From positions 7,758,208 through 7,822,207 of the forward strand of contig NW_024041150.1 in NCBI RefSeq assembly GCF_014851395.1: DNA of 64,000 nucleotides, read 5' to 3'. The DNA comes from Micropterus salmoides. Taxonomy: Eukaryota > Chordata > Actinopteri > Centrarchiformes > Centrarchidae. Below are positions 52,530 through 64,000 of this stretch, in pieces; the first letter of the stretch is position 1; every line of letters begins with the position of its first letter. The notes beneath the pieces are model-generated. The model was not told the DNA's origin. It saw only the letters and a list, made by a program, of their open reading frames with translations, and made no database searches. The position numbers and the translations under genes were made by a program.

Positions 52530-54169
52530 ACATGTTCTTGAAAAGCTTCAACTTAAAAGCATGAGACATAAGTGGTCTCTTTTTTTTCTTTTCTTTTTTG
52601 TTTTGAGTGTAGCTTGAGGCAGTAAAGATAGTACTGTGATGTTTTTGTACTGCAACATAAATGTCATCTTATACTACAACGCAGCCAGAGGGCAACACCC
52701 TCCTAAGAAGGCTGGAAGGTAATATAACTATTGGTTCTCAGAGTGAAGAGATCATTTCTCCCGACTCACCTGACCAATGTGATTCAGCGCTTGCATATAT
52801 GGAGTATGCCACCAGGCAGAGAAATACATTCAATGCAATTAGGATCACATCATCCAAATACAGTGCCAAGTGACACAATAAAATTTAAATTTCATTAAGC
52901 AGTCTTTGATCTACATCAGCTTCTTTTGTCCACAAGGAAAGATTGCAACAAGTTCAAATCTAATCCTGTTTCTTTAAAGATACGTCCCTGCAATGTTAGA
53001 GAAGGGTGTTATGGGTAAACTTAGGCACCTTTCCCAAATCCCAACAACAGGTCATGCAAACCTGCACATTTAACAGGTTCTCACCCACAAGGTATCACAT
53101 ATGGATGCATGGTGAAGACCCGTTGGCTTCATTTTGTAACGCACTGGGAATCCCCTAAGTCATAGTTTAATACATTGGGGAAAGCCCTGTAGTGTCAGTT
53201 TTCAACACAAAGGTAGGTATATGTGGGATATTTAACAGAAAATCTGAGTTAAGGAGGTGGTTGGGGTGTATGGTGGGCCAGAAACTGTATTTTCACCCAG
53301 GATACCGGTGTTTGTTTCCTGTGTATAACAAAAAGTCAACATTGAATGTTACATAGGTTATGTAAGTTGCTTTACTTAACTTATGTAAGTTAAGTAAGTA
53401 ACATTATTTTAACCCAAACCATGATCTTTTCCTAAACCTAACCAAGTAGTATGGGTGCCTAAACCTAACCAAACTGCGGAATCTGATCTTAACCACGTGC
53501 CATTTCAAAATTGTGACATTTCACATAGTTAACAAGAACTGAACAGACAAACACTGTTTACAACTTGTACATAAAAGTATAAAAGAAACATCTCTTAATG
53601 ACCCCGTGCACGTTTATCCATGTGCAGCCCAGAAAAACATGATTCAGTCTTCAGAGTGGTGGGTGGTTCAGAGAGTAATGGGCAGGGTAACACTGGACAG
53701 CCAGGATGGCAGAAATGACTAAAATCATAACTGGCTGTTGGATTTTTTCAAGAACTTGGAGCAATACAAAGAGTAACTGCTGTGAGAAAAACACTGTAAA
53801 TTAAAAAAGTGTGAGTGAAGACAGGCATAGCTTCAGACTACACAAATACATTAAAAAAGGTATGCCCTAAGGCATTTATTCGTTTCTGACTCTGGGAAAG
53901 TGGGAACATTGGACAGTAATAACTAAATGTAATCTTTTTTCACCTCCATTTACTGATCCTTCCCTGAAACTGTTTGGAGCCCCCTGGGGAGACCTGCCTC
54001 CAACTTTGAAAACCTCTGGTCTAAATCAAAGCAGCACAGGCTGAGATATCCCCAGTATATGGATGCTGGATCTTACATTTCCATCCATTTTTCATCATGC
54101 AACCAATGACATCACCAGTTTGTAACACAGGCTTTCTGTTAAAGGGCCAAGCAAAGGGTAATAGCAAAA
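52530..54169. other. intergenic with worn repeat sequence
   Basis: The stretch near 53395-53520 (AACCCAAACCATGATCTTTT and CCTAAACCTAACCAA, twice) looks like a common fish dispersed repeat. The rest is unremarkable. Confidence 0.4.
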
Positions 54170-55545
54170 AGTCCTCTAGAGAAACATATGTTGGAAAAAT
54201 TCCAGTCTGGATTTAAGCCCCGTCACAGTACTGAAACTGCCCTTTTAAGAGTTTTTAATGATCTCCTTTTAGCTGTTGACTCTGGAAACTCTGCTGTTTT
54301 GGTGCTTTTAGATTTGACTGCTGCCTTTGATATGGTTAATCACTCCATTCTCTTATCCCGACTCGAACAGTGTGTCGGCATTAGGGGCACAGCCCTCAAA
54401 TGGTTTCAGTCATTTCTGGCAGAAGTTTCTCTGTTCACCACGGTGAATTTTCTTCATCTGCTGCCCCTCTTTCTTGGGTCCCCCAAGGGTCCATATTGGG
54501 CCCCATGCTTTTTTCACTGTACATGCTGCCTTTGGGGTCCATTTTCAAAAAACACAACATCTCCTTTCATTGCTTTGCAGATGACATACAAATCTATTTA
54601 CCTGTAAAATCTAATGACAAAGCTGCAACTCAGTCCTTGCTCAACTGCCTGAGAGATCTTAAAATATGGTTGAATCAGAACTTTCTCTGTCTGAATGAAA
54701 GTAAGACTGAGGTTGTTGTGTTCAGTCTACCTGGGGATTTAAGTGCTTGTATAGATGTTCTTGGTACTTTAGGAACATATAGTTGTCCATTTACCAAGAA
54801 TCTAGGTGTGATCTTTGACAGTGCTTTTAAGTTTGAAAAACAGATTAGTTCTGTAGTAAAAGCCAGTTTCTTTCAGCTAAGACTGTTGGCCAAAGTCAAG
54901 CCCTACCTACCACGCAAAGACTTTGAAAGAGTAATACATGCATTTATAACGTCTCGTCTCGACTAGTATAACTCTTTGTATGTTGGAGTGGATCAGTCAT
55001 CTCTCCATCGGTTACAGTTGGTCCAGAATGCGGCAGCCCGACTTCTAACAGGAACTAAAAAGCGTGAGCACATTACCCATGTTTTAGCCTCGCTCCACTG
55101 GCTTCCTGTCCGCTTTAGGATTGATTTTAAGATTTTATTGCTTGTTTTTAAAATTTTAAATGGGTTGGCACCTTCTTATTTATCAGAACTTTTACATGTA
55201 CACACTCCGGTCAAAGCACTGAGGTCATCCAATCAGATGCTCCTTGATGTCCCCAGATCCAGGTTAAAAACTAAAGGTGACCAAGCCTTCTCAGTAGCTG
55301 CTCCTAATCTTTGGAGTACTTTACCTGTTCAAATAAGAAATGCCCAAACTCCTGACACTTTCAAATCCTTGCAAAAGACCTATCTTTATTCATTGGCCTT
55401 CAAACAGAGTTGAGTAGTGACATTTTTTTACTTTTTCTACTGTTGTCATGTATATTTGTTGTCTATTGTGGAAAGCACTTTGGTCAACTAGTGTTGTTTT
55501 TAAATGTGCTATATAAATAAACTTGAACTTGAACTTAAACTTGAA
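54170..55545 (+). mobile_element. L2-type LINE, 3' half with RT
   Basis: The copy starts inside the RT (EKFQSGFKPRHSTETALLRV, VLVLLDLTAAFDMVNHSILL), with PQGSILGPMLFSLYMLPL and the catalytic FADD in a second frame. It continues to VQNAAARLLTGTKKREH, LASLHWLPV, LNGLAPSYLSELLHVHT and PNLWSTLPVQIRNAQTPD. Two frameshifts (about 54440 and 54965, the latter a stop in RLD*YNSLYVG) inactivate it. The tail is CTATATAAATAAACTTGAAC with repeated TTGAAC. CR1/L2-type by motif; similar to the remnant at 32680. Confidence 0.88.
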
Positions 55546-55621
55546 CTTTGAAATAATTCAGCATCTCTGATTTGCAAAGAGGTCTAAAGACACTAACACA
55601 CCTTTACGGCTATGCTTATTA

Positions 55622-56204
55622 CAGTTTTTCACAGTCGCTTTGGTACATTTCTCAGATCAGAATTGAAATTCTCAAAACTACTTGTTCAGCCTCCACATCA
55701 TCTCGTCACTTGTGCACATCATAAAAGCAATTTCTCATTATTTTGAACATATTGCAAATTCTTTGACACACTGAAGCAAATGATTATGTACAATTGTCTG
55801 CTGTTTCCTACATTATCAAATGGTTATGTCATGCTGATCACAATGTATTATACCAGTCTCTGTTGAATAGTCTTACATGCAAAATGGCTGAACACGTTGT
55901 CAAATCAAAGTTAAAGTCAAACTTTATTATCATTCTCCACATTCAAGTATATAGATGAACGAAATGGTTTCGTACAGACTATGGTGCATAAACAAAATAA
56001 GTGGCAACATCAAATCACAACATACTACAGTAGCAACACAGCCCTCAGACCACACAATACAATTCAATTCAGTTCAATTCAATTAGCTTTATTGGCATGA
56101 ATGTGTAACAACAATATTACCAAAGCATCATACATACAACATAAGAACAATCAACCCCATACATTTCATTAAACAAGTAATTAAAGCGTAAAGTAATCAA
56201 TATG

Positions 56205-56238
<34 letters not shown>

Positions 56239-56879
56239 TCATCTATATCTGTCAATCATATTTTCTATACATGCCAATTAGACTTTTTTTTGTACATGTC
56301 TTCTTACTGTAATTGATAAAGATATCCACTATGATGTGGATGGGAATCTGTGACCTGACAGACAGGAACATCAGCCTAAGGAGTGTTTCACATGCTTACA
56401 TTTCTAATTTTGTTATTTCTACCGTCGTGCTATGCAGTCAGTCCTTTCTTTTTCTTTTCTGCATCACAATGACATGGTCTGTCAACAAATTAGTACAAAC
56501 AGTAAAACGTAACTATAAATCCTGTCCAATCTCCTGTAATGTTTAACTTTGTACTGTTGAAATTGATAAGAAATATTGATATAAATATAAATATTGCAGC
56601 CTTGTGCATTTTCAACCATTGTCATCAAAACATTATCCATAGTTTACATCACACACTTACAGAGTACACTGTTATATTGAACATGGACTTGTCATTCTGA
56701 TGGCACTGACAAGTTCAATGACATAAAGATTTGCTTTTGAGAGATAGACGTATTTTGAGCAAGTTACGGGCTTTTGCAGGAAATCCACTGTGTTTCACTG
56801 TTTGTTTGATATGTTTCGAGAAACACGTTTTGCAAATGTTAGGGATGATTCGAGAAATCAAAGCAAGTGAGAAAAACTG
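55622..56879. mobile_element. Tc1/mariner-like element with nested insertions
   Basis: The left end is TA then CAGTTTTTCACAGTCGCTTTG; the right end, reverse-complemented, is TA then CAGTTTTTCTCACTTGCTTTG. Imperfect inverted repeats continue for about 35 bases. TA on both sides fits Tc1/mariner target duplication. No transposase frame is seen. The middle (about 55905-56240) holds other repeat-like sequence, TTATTATCATTCTCCACATT and AGCTTTATTGGCATGAATGT, as nested inserts. Confidence 0.7.
56207..56238. repeat. (TA)n(GA)n microsatellite
   Basis: A short compound dinucleotide run inside the element above. Confidence 0.9.
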
Positions 56880-56881
56880 TA

Positions 56882-59800
56882 AATGGTTTGGCAGAGCTTC
56901 TATTTTATGAATGTATTTTTCCATTTATTACAAAAGGCCCATTGATGCAGGCTCAGAAAACGCAGTTAACAAGGGAATATTTATGGGTTCTTTAAGCGAT
57001 GTCTCCCATAATGTAATTGCTCTAAATACCTACCGGGAAAAGATCTCCTTGTGTGCAACTTCAGCTGCACTAACTGTGGACTGTCAGGACATAATTTAAT
57101 GAGCAAGAGTAATTAATGTAAAATTATGTTCTAAATGCTTATCACCAAGATAACTGAGCATGATGACGAGAAAGAGAATGATTGGACTGGGTCATAAATT
57201 TCACAAACAACTGTTTGGGGCTTTCAGTACTCCTGCCGTTCCGATTCATGTGTCCCTCGACTCACTACAGGAAGCAGCAGAGGATAATCAGATTACCTGT
57301 TCTGAATGGGGAAAGATAATTAAATCTAACATGAGCTAACCCATTTACCAATTTATTGCCCCTGTTACTTACTGGGACACCCTTTCCAAAAGCAGAGGAA
57401 TGGCTCCTAAGATCAATAAAATGGAAATCCCATTGTTTAAGATTCACATTCTTATTCTTCCTTTACTATAACTATGGAGTTACAACTGTGTTTAGATGCA
57501 TGTTTATATTAGATTAGTTTTATGCTGGGACGTGATGGTGGGTAAACTCTTCCTGAACTCAGTTTATCTGTTTTTAAGTATCACTTCAGAACATTTTAGA
57601 CTGACATGAATATTTATTATGTTCTCGTCATTATAAACATCATATCTGTGCTATCTGCTACAAAATACCGCCGGCCTTCTCTGACTGCATGTTTCTCTGT
57701 GTTGAATTTTTTAAGTAAGTAAAGTGCATCATCTGTAGATGTGGGTTTTGGTTTGGGGCAGTCAGAGTGGAGAGCTAAATGGATAAAGCCCTGAAGACTG
57801 TGATGAAGCTAGGAAAACAACAGACACACACACAAAACACACATTGAAACACCAAGTGTTTGAGTGACAGTGGCACAACACACCAGTATCTCAAAAGGTC
57901 TGTCTGCTCTAGATACAAAAGCTGACCCAGAATGGATGCTGATGCAGTGGTACACAATTTGCATGACCATCGCTTACTGATAAGGACACGGTAAACTGGT
58001 TGCATAGAATATAGTCTGCTTATTGTGTGTATAGTGGATAAAAAAGATCATGCTTAATAATCTCCTAGTTCCATTTTTTTAATCACACGGTGCTCTCTTC
58101 TGTTTAAATGTAGTTATCAAAAACTCTATAAAGCAGCCAGCAACCATTGGACGCTCCACTGTTCTTTACATCCTGCAGTACTGAAGTTATGGACAAAACA
58201 AACCACAGAAAATTTTGCTAATCTTCTAATTTGCCTAAATGTGTAAAGTTTGTGTTTATCTCTCAACAACATGGCTAATTACTCAACAGCAAATGTAATT
58301 AGTTACTATCACTTTCCTATTACTCCTTACTTTAATTTTCCTGTTCAACCTAACCCCATCAAAGGTGCATTTACAGTATACAACACCAAACCAAGCAGCC
58401 AGGAGGTATTTACTGACTCTTAACAGCTAACGTTAGCTTAGCCCCAGTGACTGACCACATAAAGAACTCTAGAGAAGTACCGTCCTCATCTGACAGTTTA
58501 CCAACCGAATGTAGGCCAAGCTAATGGTGGCTAGTTGGCAGCTAAGAAGACATAAATAAATAAGACAACTTTCGCTTTACAGGAAGAAGTATTTATCCTG
58601 TTGTTGTAGAGGCTAACCGCCTCCCCACATTGCGATGGAAGATTTTAATGGTCTACTTTTCCTATTGGCTGGTTATGTTACTGGTTCTGCGTAGTTTTGT
58701 TTGTATTATAAGTTCTTTTGTTTGGGCCACATATATTTCCTGAAATCAGACCTAATGTACAGTGATTTGGCTGAAATAAGTGGATTTTTTTTTACTCCAT
58801 GGGAATTGTTGCTCAAACATATTCTTAAAATCTGTTAGGTTTTTCTTAGGAATTTAAACTTAACTTTCTGTCATTCATTAACAGACTGTAGATAAATGCA
58901 GGACTACAACACAGTACAAAAACAGTGTTGCACACATTTATTATCTCATTATTTGAAATTTAGCACAATAGGCAAAATTAAAGAGAGGCATGACGCTCAG
59001 ATAGCATGAAATGTCACAATTAGCATGCAACTTTGGCCACGCAGGGTTTGCAGGATCTCCACCCTTTCAGCACACCAAAATGTTCCCCTCGCATTGATTC
59101 GTCTGACAAAGAGCAGCTATAAAAGAAAACAACAGCAGAAGAGACAGAGAAGGGGGCATTGATTGACCCCAAGGGAAGCCATGCTCACAGATCGGGAGAA
59201 AATGCTTCCCATCAATCTGATGGAAAATTACAGTCGTGGCATTTTGACACCCATAAACAAGTCTGAACATAAACACTTCCACGTCTTCAATTTTTCCATG
59301 TCATAGAAATGATAATGAATGAATGCAGCATTCTGTAAAAGCATAAATGGAAATAATAATAATAAAAGGTTTCTAGTCCACCATATCCACTCGTTGTTAA
59401 TGTAACTTCTACACAGAAGATGATGTGAATGACATCAGCAGCAGAGATGCAGTAACACTGTAGAGTAACTCTTTCTGTAAAATTAAATGGGTTCCTCTAG
59501 AGAGGCGGAGAGGCTATTTGTCTCCTAGTCCAAACAAGCTGAATCTAAGTAGGGGATCAATACTGATATCTTTAGGCCGCTAACTGCTCCACTAAATATT
59601 ATTGATGTCTGGGTCTCGCTGGATTGAATTTGGGCTGCACACAGCAGTTCATCTTGATCAGCGCACACAGGGAAGATGCACTGACAGAAGTATACAAGAA
59701 TTCCCCTGGAAATGTGTATATGATGTCCATAAAGCACCAAAAGACAGAAAGGTATTACGTGTTAAAGGAACTTTCAGTGTGAGTAATGAAGGAGGTTACA

Positions 59801-61441
59801 GAGTGTGATTGGAAAAGGCCATCACAGCCTTTAGTTTCATTTGTCCAGTGTTTGATTTGAAATGTAGAGGCTGTTGAGTTCACCGTGAATGCTTATCCAG
59901 GGCTTTAGGGTGAGCGGAGCAACTTATCACTTACCAGCCTGCCCACCTTTGACCTCACTAACCTGGTTACTTAGCAGCTGCTAATAGTTATCTGCCCTCC
60001 TAGGACTGCACATAAGAGATTTTCTTAGTTGGCTATCAGTAAATCAAAAGTGTATCATCAAGGATGTTTTGAACAGCACAGGGTTAAGGGACGAAAGAAA
60101 ATCATGTGAGATGACTTGACACTGTTCAATTTGCAAAAAAAGACAGCATTGGTCACTTGTTAATGAAAACAACTTGGATACATTTGCCTGTTAGAAACAA
60201 GACAACAACCAGATTTATTTAATTAATAGATTGTGTGTGCCAAGACAGTAAAAACATGAAGAGCTGACTAAAGTCCCTAATGTTTTAAAAAATATGGATG
60301 TAGAAAATGCTTACTGTTACACAGAAGGACTTGACTGGGCCTGTAAGGTCGGGAATAATTTACTTAAGTGCTCCGTTATATCTATCCACACTAAAAGGTG
60401 AGACTGGCATTTTCAGATGTATCACTTAACACAGGGTAACTTAACAATAGGTCACTTGTCTTCCAAAACAGCCAGTCTGCCCACTTAATATGTTTTCAGA
60501 TATTCCAACTCTATAGTTAAGGTCTGGTTGAGTATAGGAGAAAAAAAGTACTTTTTTAGGATTAAGGTTAACATTAGTTAATGTTAGGTAGACATCGCCA
60601 TCATGGTTAAAGGATGTGGATATTGTCTCCACTTTTGGCAGCCAAAAAGCAAAAACAGAAGATCAGATTCAAATTTAACTACGTTATGTGGACAAAGTGT
60701 GAATGTGAAGAAAGCGCTCCAGTAATTGCCGAATTTATGAATAAACTCATACTTTACATTAATTCGCAATTGAAACAGGCATTATACTCTTGTTTAAGCA
60801 TACTTACTCAATTGTTGTTTTATTGTTTTTTGTGCCACAGAGGCATTGGACAAAGTCTTCCAGTCAGCCAGTCTGGAGCTCGCAGACGCACTGTAATTGC
60901 TGCTCCTGCCCTTTTCCACCTGAATATGCTAACAATTCATTATTTACATGTTAGTGTAGACTATAGGTTTAAGAAGGGTTTTGAAAGGGTATTTTTCAGA
61001 ATCTGCTTCAGTCCACACAGCTAGTGTTTCCTGCAAAAGGCATATAACAACTGATGGATTACCAATTGAAACTGATTAACTTCCCTCATTTCTCCGTCTC
61101 TCTCTGCAGCACTCTGATGCTGCTGCTGTAATTCCACTAATGGAGTGCTTACCATTCAGGGCCAGTTTTCAGACAGTGACTGATGCTGCTTAATTGCTGA
61201 AAAAAATAGACAGGGCTTCCTGCTAAATACAGCATAACTGCAGCTACAGAGAGGTATAGGAGCACTCATCAGGATACCAAAGACGTGTTACACTTAAGCA
61301 CATCCTATTGGGTGTCACAGGATATATAAATGGTAAGTCTTCATAGGAATCTGAAGAAGGACTTTCATTTCTCATGAACACCAATGAGAAGCCATTATTT
61401 GCAACGCTATACACTTTGGAACTGGTTAAATGAAGAATAGT
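56882..61441. other. gene-poor AT-rich stretch
   Basis: About 4.5 kb with no supported gene, RNA gene or clear transposon. Confidence 0.4.
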
Positions 61442-61941
61442 NNNNNNNNNNNNNNNNNNNNNNNNNNNNNNNNNNNNNNNNNNNNNNNNNNNNNNNNNNN
61501 NNNNNNNNNNNNNNNNNNNNNNNNNNNNNNNNNNNNNNNNNNNNNNNNNNNNNNNNNNNNNNNNNNNNNNNNNNNNNNNNNNNNNNNNNNNNNNNNNNNN
61601 NNNNNNNNNNNNNNNNNNNNNNNNNNNNNNNNNNNNNNNNNNNNNNNNNNNNNNNNNNNNNNNNNNNNNNNNNNNNNNNNNNNNNNNNNNNNNNNNNNNN
61701 NNNNNNNNNNNNNNNNNNNNNNNNNNNNNNNNNNNNNNNNNNNNNNNNNNNNNNNNNNNNNNNNNNNNNNNNNNNNNNNNNNNNNNNNNNNNNNNNNNNN
61801 NNNNNNNNNNNNNNNNNNNNNNNNNNNNNNNNNNNNNNNNNNNNNNNNNNNNNNNNNNNNNNNNNNNNNNNNNNNNNNNNNNNNNNNNNNNNNNNNNNNN
61901 NNNNNNNNNNNNNNNNNNNNNNNNNNNNNNNNNNNNNNNNN
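61442..61941. other. assembly gap, 500 N
   Basis: The third placeholder of exactly 500 N. Confidence 0.99.
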
Positions 61942-62089
61942 AAGCCTTTATTTCATTCAGTATTAAGCCAATATTATTTGACTTTGACATAATTTATATG
62001 TGGTTTCAGCATTGTTTATTACTGGAATCATCCCAAAATAGTGATTATCCTTAATTTTAGTGTAACTTGTAAATGTTCACATGATAACC

Positions 62090-62340
62090 AAAATTAAAGC
62101 TGCAAGAGCGTTGGGCGGGCCCTCGCACTTGTAAGCGCGTCCGCGCGTGAGCCGGCCGAGTTGCATATTCTGGAGCTCTGCGGTGCGGCTGTGAATTTGC
62201 TACCGGTTATGACGCCGCATGAAGGTGCTATATGTCACTTCCTGTGTCCCCTATGTGGAGTACATAGCACTTGCCGCTATGAATATAAATCGGTATTGAC
62301 GTGTAGATGTCTGGGGGTGGAGGTTTCAAGCACGTAAAGT
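62090..62340. repeat. GC-rich dispersed repeat
   Basis: ATTAAAGCTGCAAGAGCGTT and GGGCGGGCCCTCGC stand out from the AT-rich surroundings and resemble a very common teleost interspersed repeat. The family is not assigned and there is no second copy in the window. Confidence 0.45.
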
Positions 62341-62344
62341 TTGT

Positions 62345-64000
62345 TTCAGATGTGAGCATGTACACTGAACAATAATGTACCCAAACAATAAAATAAATTC
62401 CTTTTATATTTCCCTGCCTTGTTGTTTATGTGTACATACAGAGGAAGAATGTGAGAACAGCACACATTTCATCGTTACTGTGTGTTAGAGCATGGGAGAA
62501 CAGTGGATACTTTTAATACAGCCCACACCCCTAATACTGTGTAACTATAACAAGTAGAGAACAGAAGAAAAGATGTTCTTTCTTTACAACTGTCTGCATA
62601 GCTTATTCATATTGTGTAACGAATGAAAATAAATAGGCCTACTAGGCTCCTCTCTACTTTGACATTTAAGATTAGCTTGTTTGATCCACCTTCATACACA
62701 TGTGACATTACTGTACAACTTGAGAAAGGTGAGCTGTTTTCTGCTCCAGCCTGCCTAAAAGAAAAGCGTTTTTGGGATTAAATGGACTTTATTAGCTGCT
62801 GCAGTGCAGGATGAACTCAGAATAGACCCATTTCTCACCTTTTATTCTAAATCATGCAACGAAGAAGAAGAAATGCATAATAAATCCTGGGACAAAATCT
62901 AGTCCATACTGTACAGCATGTAGTCTGATGAACAAGACTTGTGTTATAGCTGACTTGGGCAGTGAAATGTTTATTTTTTTAATTCATGTGGTCATAGTTG
63001 TCCACAACTCAAATCAGAATATAAGAAGAAATGTTTTATACCACCTCAAGAAGGCTTCCTATCGAAAGGTAGGAAGGTATTTCAAATGTACAACTGCAGT
63101 ACTTAAATCTAAGTAAAGTAATTTCCCTGACATTTTTGTGTTACTTTACTTTTAATAGACCATGTAAGGTTTTATACTTCCTGTGAGTATAATCCAATCA
63201 ATCTTATTTTCATACTGTATATCCGTTGTGTAATTTGATAAATTGTGTTGTATGTCGTGCTCGCATCTCAGAGAAGACTCTGACTGCAACATGCGTCTTT
63301 GTAAAGAGAGAAACGGACAGAAAAAGTCTCAACTCTGCCTGTCAGCTCGCTCTGCTCCGTTAAAACTGAATTTACCATACAGAATTGAATACGAGTGCAC
63401 TCCAGATTTAGCTGCAGCCAGCTGACCGTGTGCTTCTCCCTATACCGCAGTTCTGTGTCCATGCATGCAGCAAACTGAAAGCACTGTCTGTCGGAGCGTC
63501 TACGTGAAAAGAGAAGGAAGACATTGCTGGTAGTGTCTTCAGAGTTGTTAAACACCTCAGCGCACTGAAGGAAGCCATCTGACTGTGTGAGGGGCAAGAT
63601 CGTTGATGTCTGCAGGCAGAGTAGGAGCTCTCCTGTCTGACTGGTCCACCAATAGCAGAGAAGATGACCCCTTGAGACACAGCCCCTCCTCATTTGCATA
63701 ATGAGGCAGAAATGCATACAAAAATTTAAAAAGACAGGCAGAAATAAATACCATGGTGAAAATAAATAAGGTAAATAAATACAAAGGAAGAATAAACAGA
63801 CAAAATATTACACACACATAAAAATACATTAAAAAATTAGTAATAAATAAAGTTGAATAAACAAATAAGGTAATTATAACAAAGGTGAATAAGTAAAGGC
63901 ACTAATTAAAATATATACATTTATGTCTCCTTGTATAATTTAATTACTACCTACATTTATTTATTTACTTATTTTTTGTGTATTTAATTGGATGCTTATT
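62345..64000. other. intergenic, repeat-like 3' part
   Basis: No supported gene. The block 63240-63700 is CpG-richer than its flanks, and the final AATAAATA-rich sequence (63720-63870) looks like a transposon or SINE tail. A 149-codon minus-strand open frame here matches nothing that I know. Confidence 0.35.

Noticed and set aside
63268..63717. 149-codon minus-strand open frame
   Set aside because: No domain, overlapping alternative frames, and located in repeat-like sequence.

Overview
The window is nuclear DNA of a teleost fish. It holds spliced vertebrate genes with fish-style short introns, several classes of teleost non-LTR retrotransposon, many short inverted-repeat DNA transposons and dense microsatellites. 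Three runs of exactly 500 N (12238-12737, 34108-34607, 61442-61941) are scaffold gaps of unknown true size, so the window is really four contigs joined in an order that the sequence itself does not prove.

Contig 1 (1-12237): a decayed minus-strand I-clade LINE with zinc-knuckle, endonuclease, reverse transcriptase and RNase H parts (178-4330); a possible solo LTR (4384-4788); a three-exon orphan rhodopsin-like GPCR on the minus strand (6157-9429) with a repeat-rich first intron; and the 5' LTR and a pol scrap of an endogenous retrovirus that runs into the first gap.

Contig 2 (12738-34107) is almost wholly one gene, znf318, on the minus strand. I reconstruct 11 coding exons with GT/AG borders and matching phases, about 1954 codons, from a CpG-rich first exon at 32354 to the stop at 12802. 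One base appears to be missing in exon 4. Its introns hold two large minisatellites: about 69 copies of a 33-bp unit (21466-23738) and 55 copies of a 39-bp unit (28456-30601). Each 39-bp unit is built around CCAGCAGGGGGCG, the core of the vertebrate CTCF motif. By hand count about 41 of the 55 copies keep the intact 12-bp core, all in the same orientation. This array in intron 1 is the most striking feature of the window. A truncated L2-type LINE lies upstream of the gene.

Contig 3 (34608-61441) starts inside slc5a7, the high-affinity choline transporter. Only its last two coding exons are present (34957-35174, 35346-35999, plus strand) and the first part of the gene is missing. The remaining 25 kb has no gene that I can support. 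It is AT-rich and filled with LINE remnants (40703, 43000, 54170), MITEs (38252-38697, 40075-40590, 42425-42760), a Tc1/mariner-like element (55622-56879) and long CA, TG and GATA arrays. Contig 4 (61942-64000) shows only dispersed repeat sequence.

The three genes have no evident functional link. znf318 encodes a nuclear matrin-type zinc-finger protein, slc5a7 a synaptic membrane transporter, and the GPCR is an orphan. The znf318-slc5a7 adjacency rests on a gap.
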